Below, piece by piece: positions 1 through 5,198 of a stretch of 5,198 nt of DNA. Under the pieces are notes generated by a model that worked only from the letters and a program-made list of their open reading frames with translations, did no database searches and was not told the DNA's origin. This DNA comes from Euryarchaeota archaeon UBA287. GTDB taxonomy: Archaea; Thermoplasmatota; UBA186; UBA287. Positions within the stretch are counted from its first letter, which is position 1; the number at the start of each line of letters is the position of its first letter. A program made the translations under genes and the position numbers. The DNA lies in NCBI GenBank assembly GCA_002495235.1, contig DAEG01000102.1:1-5198 (forward strand), read 5' to 3'.

Positions 1-6
1 CCTCCT

Positions 7-11
7 GAGGG
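7..11 (+). promoter_or_regulatory. Shine-Dalgarno-like GAGGG for folP
   Basis: GAGGG lies four bases before ATG at 16-18 and only one base before the alternative TTG at 13-15. This favours ATG 16 as the folP start. The promoter itself would lie left of the window. Confidence 0.45.
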
Positions 12-15
12 ATTG

Positions 16-1188
16 ATGGCCCTGCGGATCTTCAGGCCCCAGAGCAGGGAGGAGGCTCTGGAGCGAATCAGGGAGACCAGTGCGGACGAGCGCAGCTATC
101 CGTACATGGTCCCGAAGGCCGTGAGCCTGTGCATCGAGATCAGGGATCTGAATGCGAGGGATGCGAACATACTGAAGCAGGAGGCCCTGTCAAAGGGAGG
201 GGACGCTAGCATATCCATGGCGGCCTACGCCCTGGAGGGTCCGTCGAGGGTGCTCCTGATGGGGTCGCTGAGATCGATAGAGGAGACGGCCGGAAAGCTC
301 GGCGTGCAGCCGATAAGGAGGCTGAAGGACCTGTCGGTGGAGCTGAGGGATTCGGTAAAGAACTACATGGGCACCTCCGTTTTTAGGGCTGGTGACACGG
401 TCTTTGATCGGACGGCGATAATGGGCATACTCAATGTCACGCCCGATTCCTTCTACGATGGCGGGCGCTACACGACGCCGGAGCTCGCGGCAGGCAGGGC
501 TGAGCAGATCGAGAGAGAGGGAGGACACATCATAGACGTAGGTGGCCAGTCGACAAGGCCGGGGCACACCCCGATCAGCGTGGAGGAGGAGAAGGCCAGG
601 GTGATGCCGGCTCTGCGGGCCGTGCTGGAGAACACGGACGTGAGGCTGCCCATATCCGTGGACACGTCAAAGCCCGAGGTGGCCGAGGAGGCCCTCAAGC
701 TGGGAGCGAGCGTGATAAACGACCAGGAGGGTCTTCACGGGAACGAGAGGATAGCACAGCTGGCCGCTGACCACGGGGCCTCTCTCATAGTCATGCACAA
801 CAGGAGGGTCAAGGGCACAGACATGATGTTCGATATCCTCGATCATCTGAGGGAGAGCGTCTCCGTGGCGGAGCGCTGCGGCGTGGAGCCTGAGAGGGTA
901 TCCGTAGATCCCGGCATAGGCTTTGGGAAGGGCATCGGGGGGGACCTCGCTGTCCTAAGGAACCTGGGCGAGCTCAGGGTGCTTGGCAGGGCCATAACCG
1001 TGGGGGCCTCCAGGAAGTCGTTCATAGGCGGAGTTCTTGGGGTGGAGAAGGAGGACAGGCTCGAAGGGTCCGTCGCCATACTCGTGTGCTCCGTGATGAA
1101 CGGTGCAAACATAGTGCGCGTCCACGATGTCAGAGAGAGCGTTCTCGCGACCAGAACGGCCGAGGCCGTGCTCAGGGCAAACAGTTAA
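16..1188 (+). CDS. folP: Dihydropteroate synthase, long form with N-terminal extension
   Basis: Cytoplasmic TIM-barrel enzyme of folate synthesis. It condenses a pterin pyrophosphate with p-aminobenzoate to give dihydropteroate. Numbered from ATG 16 (390 residues), the barrel fills roughly 130-388 and every family motif is present: GILNVTPDSF (137-146), IIDVGGQSTRPG (172-183), ISVDTSK (213-219), IND (234-236), MHNRR (260-264), DPGIGFGK (298-305), ASRKSF (331-336) and RVHD (368-371). The residues known in the E. coli enzyme to bind pterin, pABA or phosphate (Asn, Asp, Arg, Asp, Asn, Asp, Lys, Arg, His) all have counterparts, so it should be active. About 125 residues precede the barrel, including ANILKQEALSKGGDA and VLLMGSLRSI. 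From memory this matches the extension of the long DHPS form in Clostridia and relatives; it is absent from the roughly 280-residue E. coli enzyme. Start: GAGGG at 7-11 favours ATG 16 over TTG 13, and no in-frame stop lies upstream in the window. Alternative: a paralogue working in methanopterin synthesis, which I consider less likely because the pABA-DHPS motifs are intact. Confidence 0.93.
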   Translation: MALRIFRPQSREEALERIRETSADERSYPYMVPKAVSLCIEIRDLNARDANILKQEALSKGGDASISMAAYALEGPSRVLLMGSLRSIEETAGKLGVQPIRRLKDLSVELRDSVKNYMGTSVFRAGDTVFDRTAIMGILNVTPDSFYDGGRYTTPELAAGRAEQIEREGGHIIDVGGQSTRPGHTPISVEEEKARVMPALRAVLENTDVRLPISVDTSKPEVAEEALKLGASVINDQEGLHGNERIAQLAADHGASLIVMHNRRVKGTDMMFDILDHLRESVSVAERCGVEPERVSVDPGIGFGKGIGGDLAVLRNLGELRVLGRAITVGASRKSFIGGVLGVEKEDRLEGSVAILVCSVMNGANIVRVHDVRESVLATRTAEAVLRANS

Positions 1189-1193
1189 ATAAC
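1185..1193 (+). promoter_or_regulatory. Possible TATA box overlapping the folP stop codon
   Basis: TTAAATAAC spans the folP TAA stop (1186-1188) and sits about 26 nt before ATG 1212 of the Roadblock gene. It is followed by CGAGAT, the same bases that follow the strong TATA box at 1691-1700. The box is weaker than that one and has no clear BRE, so the Roadblock gene may simply be co-transcribed with folP. Confidence 0.35.
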
Positions 1194-1211
1194 GAGATTC
1201 TGATGTTAGGT

Positions 1212-1580
1212 ATGGACGGGATGGAGAAGAATCTCATGGTCGTTCTTTCAGATTTTCGCAGGGACAATTCAGGCGTTGCGGGCATAGTCCTATCCACGGC
1301 AGACGGGCTCCCCATAGCCTGCGATCCCCGTGACAGGATGGATTTTCTGTGCGCTGCCGCCGCGGCGATCCACAGGTCAGGCATAAACCTGGGGAACCAT
1401 CTGGGCATGAAGGACTTCCGGTTCGCAACGGTCGAGACTGATGCGGGCATCTTCCTCGTTTCAGGCTTCGATGGTGTGGCCGTTCTCGTGTCGCTTGAGA
1501 ACATCACCGACATAGAGAGGACCAGCAGGGCCATTCCACAACTGATGGTGAAGATAAGATCCTCTCTCGGTGCGGAATAG
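1212..1580 (+). CDS. Roadblock/LC7-domain protein
   Basis: Small soluble protein of 122 residues, almost entirely one Roadblock/LC7 fold. An N-terminal helix (about 4-18) is followed by the hallmark strand pair GVAGIVLSTADGLPIA (21-36), an alanine-rich helix (about 41-62), strands around FRFATVETDAGIFLVSGFDGVAVLVSL (about 69-95, in pieces), and a C-terminal helix (about 98-120). In this family such proteins dimerise and often regulate Ras-like small GTPases, as MglB does with MglA; no GTPase gene is in view, so the partner is unknown. The gene lies 23 bp after folP on the same strand and may share its transcript. Start is uncertain: ATG 1203, 1212 and 1221 are in frame. 1212 is about 26 nt from a possible TATA box. 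1221 has AGGT (1208-1211) nine bases upstream as a candidate ribosome site. All give a complete domain. There is no signal peptide or membrane segment. Confidence 0.82.
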   Translation: MDGMEKNLMVVLSDFRRDNSGVAGIVLSTADGLPIACDPRDRMDFLCAAAAAIHRSGINLGNHLGMKDFRFATVETDAGIFLVSGFDGVAVLVSLENITDIERTSRAIPQLMVKIRSSLGAE

Positions 1581-1684
1581 CCCACAGTCCGGACCTGCAG
1601 GCAGACCGCGGATCGTGTGAGGTCTTTTGCGGGATCCCCTCTCGTGGTGTTGAAGATCGGATAAGGCAAAAACAGTCGCACTAC
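1581..1684. other. Non-coding gap with clustered perfect palindromes
   Basis: I see no gene here. The gap holds GTCCGGAC (1587-1594), CCTGCAGG (1594-1601, sharing one base), CCGCGG (1606-1611) and GGGATCCC (1631-1638). None has a loop, so they are not classical hairpins. The only T-run is TTTT at 1624-1627, too short to be called a terminator with confidence. Confidence 0.4.
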
Positions 1685-1699
1685 CAAAGTTTTATATAA
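1685..1699 (+). promoter_or_regulatory. Archaeal promoter (BRE CAAAG plus TATA box) of the MscS-like gene
   Basis: CAAAG (1685-1689) is followed by TTTATATAA (1691-1699), a near-ideal archaeal TATA box. The usual spacing of about 26 bases from box centre to transcription start puts the start at about 1720, on the ATG at 1721. A leaderless or nearly leaderless mRNA is therefore predicted, and no Shine-Dalgarno sequence is visible before the start. Confidence 0.75.
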
Positions 1700-1720
1700 C
1701 GAGATGCGCCTCTCTTTGTG

Positions 1721-3040
1721 ATGAGTGTGATGCAGATTTCTCTGGATTACATGCCCCAGATGGTTGAGGCCGTGGTTGTGCTGATAGCAGGATACCTCAT
1801 AGCATACTTCGCAAAAAAAGGGGTTCACAGACTCCTCACCGCCCTGGATCTCGATGGCCTGTGCTCAAGGGTGAACGTCCAGCAGGCCTTTGGCAGGATG
1901 GGTGTGAAGAGCGTCTCCTCTCTGTTGGCAAACTACGCTTTCTGGCTGATATTTCTGGTGTCCGTCTGGGTCGGCCTGGAATTCATAACCGCCATTGCTG
2001 CTCATGAAGTTCTGAACAGGTTCTCGATAGTCCTGCTTGACATCATCGCCGCCGTAGGCATAATGCTGCTCGGCATAGCTCTCATGGAGATCCTTGTCAC
2101 GGTGCTCAGGAGGTTGTTCTCTTTCTGGAACCTTGAGCGGATATTTGCTCCGGTGGACAGGGCGATGGAACGCACAGGGCTGAAGGCATTCGACGTGCTT
2201 TACATAACGGTCAGGGTCTTCGTCACTCTCCTCTTCATAGAGCTGGCTCTGCTGGTGTTCCGGGCCGATTTTCTCCTGCCTTACGTGGCGCCCGCCCTGA
2301 TGTTCGTGCAGAAGCTCGTGATAGTCATATTAGTGATAATCGCGGGCGTGGCGATAACAGAGTTCCTGATACGGATCCTCTTCGGGATACTCAGCGCCGT
2401 GGGCGTTATGGAGGTCATCGAGCCGCTCGAGAGGACGATGAAGGTCAGGGGCACGATCACCATCACCATAAGATGGATACTCCGCGTCTCTCTCTTCCTC
2501 CTGTTCCTGCAGCTGGCCTTTGCTCTCGTGGGTCTGCCGCCAGAGCCGATAAATCTCGTGCTGGCCTACTTCCCGCGCGCGCTGCTGGCCATAGTGATAC
2601 TGGTGGTCTCATGGTGGATCTCATCGCGTTTAGCCGCCGCCTTTGAGCGGTTCGCTCTTGACCGGGACCTCCCGTTCGCGGATCTCTTCACCATGGGCAT
2701 AAGGTTCATTGTCATCTACATCGGCGTGGTCATAGCCCTTGATGAGCTTGACATAGCCACCGAGGCGCTGTACAACCTTCTGGCGTTCGTGGTCGGAGGT
2801 TTCTGCGTTGGCCTGGCCGGGGTCTTCATACTCGGTTTCCGCGGCGTGGGCGAGGATCTCGCCTCAAGCATGCAGCTGAAAAGGAACGGAGAGGTGGGAG
2901 ACACCATACTCTTTGAGGACTACACCGGCAGGATCGTCGAGATAACAAACCTCTCGACGACCATAGAGACCGACGAGGGGAGAATGATAGTGCCGAACAC
3001 CCGGCTGAAGGACGCCATCATAATAAAGAAGGAGAGCTAG
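1721..3040 (+). CDS. MscS-family mechanosensitive-channel-like membrane protein with TM-helix repeats
   Basis: Polytopic membrane protein of 439 residues, likely a tension- or osmotically gated channel. Hydrophobic segments fall at about 15-31, 66-92, 101-129, 160-180, 195-221, 249-271, 283-301, 325-340 and 351-373. They form four successive units of helix, charged amphipathic linker and second helix, resembling the conserved TM-helix repeat that accompanies MscS domains. The last helix is Gly/Ala-rich (VVGGFCVGLAGVFILGFRGVG in part, about 357-377), like the MscS pore helix. It is followed by the MscS beta domain: GEVGDTILFEDYTGRIVEI (390-408), TTIETDEGR (413-421) and IVPNTRLKD (423-431). The protein stops right after this domain, so the C-terminal alpha/beta cage of E. 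coli MscS is missing. Start: ATG 1721 lies 27 nt after the first base of ATATAA; GTG 1718 and ATG 1730 are alternatives. The stop shares CTAG with the convergent permease gene. Channel function is inferred from family resemblance only. Confidence 0.82.
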   Translation: MSVMQISLDYMPQMVEAVVVLIAGYLIAYFAKKGVHRLLTALDLDGLCSRVNVQQAFGRMGVKSVSSLLANYAFWLIFLVSVWVGLEFITAIAAHEVLNRFSIVLLDIIAAVGIMLLGIALMEILVTVLRRLFSFWNLERIFAPVDRAMERTGLKAFDVLYITVRVFVTLLFIELALLVFRADFLLPYVAPALMFVQKLVIVILVIIAGVAITEFLIRILFGILSAVGVMEVIEPLERTMKVRGTITITIRWILRVSLFLLFLQLAFALVGLPPEPINLVLAYFPRALLAIVILVVSWWISSRLAAAFERFALDRDLPFADLFTMGIRFIVIYIGVVIALDELDIATEALYNLLAFVVGGFCVGLAGVFILGFRGVGEDLASSMQLKRNGEVGDTILFEDYTGRIVEITNLSTTIETDEGRMIVPNTRLKDAIIIKKES

Positions 3041-4341
3041 ACGAGCAGCGGGTACAGCATGTAAACGATGAAGACGGCGGAGAGGATCATCATCGTCACG
3101 CTGATCTCCCTCCACCTTTTCGTCAGCAGCTTCAGCACGGTGTAGGATATTATCCCCAGCATCAGCCCGTTCGAGATGCTGTAGGTGAGCGGCATCGCTA
3201 TCATGGTGAGGAATGCCGGCAGAGCGTTTGTCACGTCCTTCAGGTCTATCTTCAGCACGGGCTCCATCATGAAGAGCCCCACCATTATGAGCGCCGGGGC
3301 CGTCGCAGCGTCAGGAACGAGCTTTGCGAAGGGCACAAAGAAGAGCGTGAGCAGGAAGGCTATGCCGGTGACTATGGATGTGAGGCCCGTCCTCCCGCCC
3401 TCCGCCACTCCGCTCGCGGACTCCACGAAGGTGGTGACCGTTGAGGTGCCGAGGATCGCGCCGATCAGTGTGCCCAAGGCATCGGTGATGAAGACCTCTC
3501 TCGCGCCCCTGAAGCTCCCTCTCTCGTCGATCATGTCCAGCTTGGTCGCTAGCCCGGTCGTAGTGCCGAGGGTGTCGAACATGTCCACGAAGGTGAAGGT
3601 TATGACGACCCAAACGAGTCCCAGCTCGGCGGCTCCGGCAAAATCCATCCTGAGGAACGTGCTTGAGAGGGCCGAGAAGTTGGGGAGCGATACCAGGTCG
3701 CCAATGCCCGCCGGTCTCGCGGGTATGCCGAAGACCCACCCCAGCAGGGTCGCCGCCAGTATGCCGAAGAGGAGCGCGCCCCTCACGTTGAGGGCCGTCA
3801 GCACGGCCATCACGCAGAGGCCAAAGATGGCCAGCATTGCGGCTGGTGCTGCCACGTCGCCGAGAGACACTATGGTGCTCGCGTTCGGGATCACTATGCC
3901 GGCGTGAACGAGCCCGATGAAGGCTATGAACAGCCCTATGCCCACGCTGGTGCCTAGCTTGAGGCACATGGGTATGGACTGCATTATCTTCTCCCTGACC
4001 GGGAGGATCGATATCACGAGAAAGATGACTCCGTCGATGAACACCGCGGCGAGCGCGACCTGCCAGCTGACCCCCATCCCCTGACAGACGCTGTAGGTGA
4101 AGTATGCGTTCAGGCCCATCCCCGGAGCGAGGGCGAAGGGGAGGTCGGCGTAGAGACCGCAGATTATCGTGGTTATGCTCGCGCTCAGGATCGTTGCCAG
4201 CATGACGGCGTCGAAATCCATACCGGCCCCGCTCAGTATGCTGGGATTGACGAATACGATGTACACCATGGTCATGAAGGTCGTCAGACCAGCCGTGATC
4301 TCGTTGCGCACGTCCATGCCCTCTCTCAAACCACGGAACAC
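3037..4341 (-). CDS. AzgA/PbuG-type (NCS2) purine nucleobase permease
   Basis: Integral membrane importer of nucleobases, 434 residues from GTG 4341, the usual length for the AzgA branch of NCS2, whose studied members carry adenine, guanine or hypoxanthine with a proton. Seen motifs, numbered from this start: TAGLTTFMTMVYIVFVNP just after the N terminus (about 16-33), the substrate-site loop ALAPGMGLNAYFTY (70-83), TFVDMFDTLGTTTG (250-263), and GTSTVTTFVESASG with GGRTG (298-318). Long hydrophobic helices fill the rest, ending in a short tail. The Asp of FVDMFDT and the Glu of FVESASG, which sit in the family's substrate site, are kept, so it should be functional; which purine is carried cannot be told. 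Start: GTG 4350 is in frame and gives three more residues, but lies too close to the TATA box (4368-4363) to be transcribed from it; ATG 4317 would cut into the conserved N terminus. The gene follows the ABC-like gene on the same strand and converges on the MscS-like gene. Confidence 0.92.
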   Translation of the reverse strand: MFRGLREGMDVRNEITAGLTTFMTMVYIVFVNPSILSGAGMDFDAVMLATILSASITTIICGLYADLPFALAPGMGLNAYFTYSVCQGMGVSWQVALAAVFIDGVIFLVISILPVREKIMQSIPMCLKLGTSVGIGLFIAFIGLVHAGIVIPNASTIVSLGDVAAPAAMLAIFGLCVMAVLTALNVRGALLFGILAATLLGWVFGIPARPAGIGDLVSLPNFSALSSTFLRMDFAGAAELGLVWVVITFTFVDMFDTLGTTTGLATKLDMIDERGSFRGAREVFITDALGTLIGAILGTSTVTTFVESASGVAEGGRTGLTSIVTGIAFLLTLFFVPFAKLVPDAATAPALIMVGLFMMEPVLKIDLKDVTNALPAFLTMIAMPLTYSISNGLMLGIISYTVLKLLTKRWREISVTMMILSAVFIVYMLYPLLV

Positions 4342-4362
4342 AAAACCCACGTGTTTTTCCGC

Positions 4363-4374
4363 TTATATCCTTTG
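4363..4374 (-). promoter_or_regulatory. Archaeal promoter of the purine permease, embedded in the end of the upstream gene
   Basis: Read on the minus strand, CAAAG (4374-4370) precedes ATATAA (4368-4363). The box is formed by the last Ile codon (ATA) and the TAA stop of the upstream membrane-protein gene. Its first base is 27 nt before GTG 4341, the same distance as in the promoter at 1694-1721. It could give the permease its own transcript independent of the upstream gene. Confidence 0.6.
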
Positions 4375-5198
4375 CGTCTCGCCGGTGCCGCGCTGCTTTC
4401 TTGCGCCGTTCATGCACACCGCGGCGGCCGCGGGGATGGTGACGGCGGCGCCCACCTCCGGTGCATAGGCGAAGGGCATCAGGAAGGCGATGACAAAGAA
4501 GGACAGCCACAGGAGCGCCAGCAGACCAATGAGCGTCAGCATCACGGTTCTTCTGAGCAGCGTCGTCGCGGTCTTCGGGGCTGCCGTGATCATGGTGTTG
4601 AGGCATATGAGTGTTGAGGATAAGGACAGGAGGGACGGGACGGTGAAGGCCCGGGCGTTCATCGACAGCACCGCGATCACCGCGAAGACGGCGTCCATGG
4701 GCGCCGTGGAGAAAAGCGCCTTTGGGAGAAGCCTGTCCGCATACGCAAGAGGGAGCGATGACAGGAGGGGGTTGTGCTTCTCGTCTATCTGGATGAACCC
4801 GTAAGAGAAGACTCCGGACAGCACGGCTATGGACGCGAGGGTTATCCACGACCCGTACACCTCCGTGGCCGTGAAGTACACCACCAGGACAAATACGGGG
4901 AGGTAGAAGACGCTGTACATGAGGCGTGGCTCCCTGCCCATGAGCTTAGCGTCCTTGATGAGCATGGCCGTGAATGGCGAGGTGACGCGGTACCTGGGCC
5001 TCACGGCTCTCCGGTGCTCGTAACTCTCCCCCGTGAGCCTTCGCCAGTAGCGCCGGAAGGACCACCGGTATAAAAGAACCCCGAGGACCAGTTGCATGAC
5101 CATGGGAGCCAGAGAGGCGGGACTCCGGCTGAAGAGGCCCCTCCCGAAGCTGAGGGGGTAGATCCAGTCAGCTCCGGGGAATGTCACGGACGCCGGGG
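4363..5198 (-). CDS. ABC-2-like transporter permease, C-terminal part (5' end outside window)
   Basis: The reading frame is open to the right edge of the window, so the true start is missing; the GTG at 5187 is only the first possible start in view and codons before it are also open. About 278 residues are visible. Numbering from that GTG, hydrophobic segments lie at about 25-42, 91-108, 113-131, 165-174, 183-202, 213-237 and 245-259. After a basic stretch (RRYWRRLTG, 45-53) comes TAMLIKDAKLMGREPRLMY (73-91), resembling the K-D-x(5)-R-x-P start of an ABC-2 permease domain. LLSSLPLAYADRLLPK (141-156) follows and resembles the LPLS-type loop of such exporters. The visible part could be the second half of a two-domain permease. 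No ATP-binding gene is in view; if one exists it should lie further right. Substrate unknown. The TAA stop overlaps the TATA box of the downstream permease gene. The family call rests on short motifs and hydropathy and is tentative; the reading frame itself is well supported by its membrane-protein composition. Confidence 0.65.
   Translation of the reverse strand, partial: PASVTFPGADWIYPLSFGRGLFSRSPASLAPMVMQLVLGVLLYRWSFRRYWRRLTGESYEHRRAVRPRYRVTSPFTAMLIKDAKLMGREPRLMYSVFYLPVFVLVVYFTATEVYGSWITLASIAVLSGVFSYGFIQIDEKHNPLLSSLPLAYADRLLPKALFSTAPMDAVFAVIAVLSMNARAFTVPSLLSLSSTLICLNTMITAAPKTATTLLRRTVMLTLIGLLALLWLSFFVIAFLMPFAYAPEVGAAVTIPAAAAVCMNGARKQRGTGETQRI

Noticed and set aside
1624..1627. TTTT in the gap after the Roadblock gene as a terminator
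   Set aside because: Archaeal termination usually needs longer T-runs, and no hairpin precedes it.
1172..1828. A 218-codon minus-strand open frame over the Roadblock gene, the gap and the start of the MscS-like gene
   Set aside because: It runs through a promoter and antisense to two well-supported genes, and the translation shows no domain.
3185..3907. A 240-codon + strand open frame inside the permease gene
   Set aside because: It is antisense to strongly conserved permease motifs and has a biased Ser/Pro/Val/Lys composition, with no ribosome site or domain.
3311..4849. A 512-codon open frame on the minus strand crossing the purine permease and the end of the ABC-like gene
   Set aside because: Its translation is dominated by Arg, His, Gly and Asp with no recognisable motif. 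It overlaps two frames with clear membrane-protein sequence, so it is a GC-rich shadow.
5069..5076. TATAAAAG on the + strand inside the ABC-like gene
   Set aside because: It matches a TATA box, but no + strand gene follows, and the bases encode Leu-Tyr codons of a membrane segment on the other strand. An antisense transcript is possible but unsupported.
1..5198. CRISPR array, tRNA/rRNA, insertion sequence or defence system
   Set aside because: I found no direct repeats with regular spacers, no tRNA-like cloverleaf or conserved rRNA stretch, no transposase motif and no terminal inverted repeats. The genes present are housekeeping, transport and membrane types.

Overview
The window looks like ordinary chromosomal DNA from a GC-rich euryarchaeon, most likely a methanogen. 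The signs are archaeal TATA boxes with CAAAG-type BRE elements (1685-1699 on +, 4374-4363 on -), heavy use of AGG/AGA arginine and ATA isoleucine codons, and an archaeal-style gene set. The Methanotrichaceae (Methanothrix/Methanosaeta) are my best guess from this style, but no 16S or diagnostic methanogenesis gene is present, so the placement is an inference.

Layout. On the + strand, 16-1188 encodes a long-form dihydropteroate synthase (folP). It is followed closely by a small Roadblock/LC7-domain protein (about 1212-1580). A 140-bp gap rich in 8-bp palindromes ends in a strong promoter. This drives a polytopic MscS-family membrane protein (1721-3040) built from four repeats of a two-helix unit plus an MscS beta domain. 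On the - strand, an incomplete ABC-2-like membrane protein enters from the right edge (5198-4363) and is followed by an AzgA-type (NCS2) purine permease (4341-3037). The permease and the MscS-like gene converge and share one CTAG, so each uses part of the other's stop codon.

How the genes relate. FolP makes the pterin-pABA bond of folate. The purine permease would import nucleobases, whose salvage and synthesis touch folate C1 chemistry, but the two lie on opposite strands and nothing here shows that they work together. The other three are a signalling-type small domain protein, an osmotic or tension channel candidate and an export-type membrane protein of unknown substrate. No mobile element, CRISPR array, RNA gene, toxin-antitoxin pair or defence gene was seen.

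The most interesting signals are regulatory and architectural. Two opposite-strand genes have ATATAA boxes exactly 27 nt before a candidate start codon, which suggests leaderless mRNAs. One of these boxes is formed by the last codon and stop codon of the preceding gene. The MscS-like protein has a four-fold repeat and no C-terminal cage domain.
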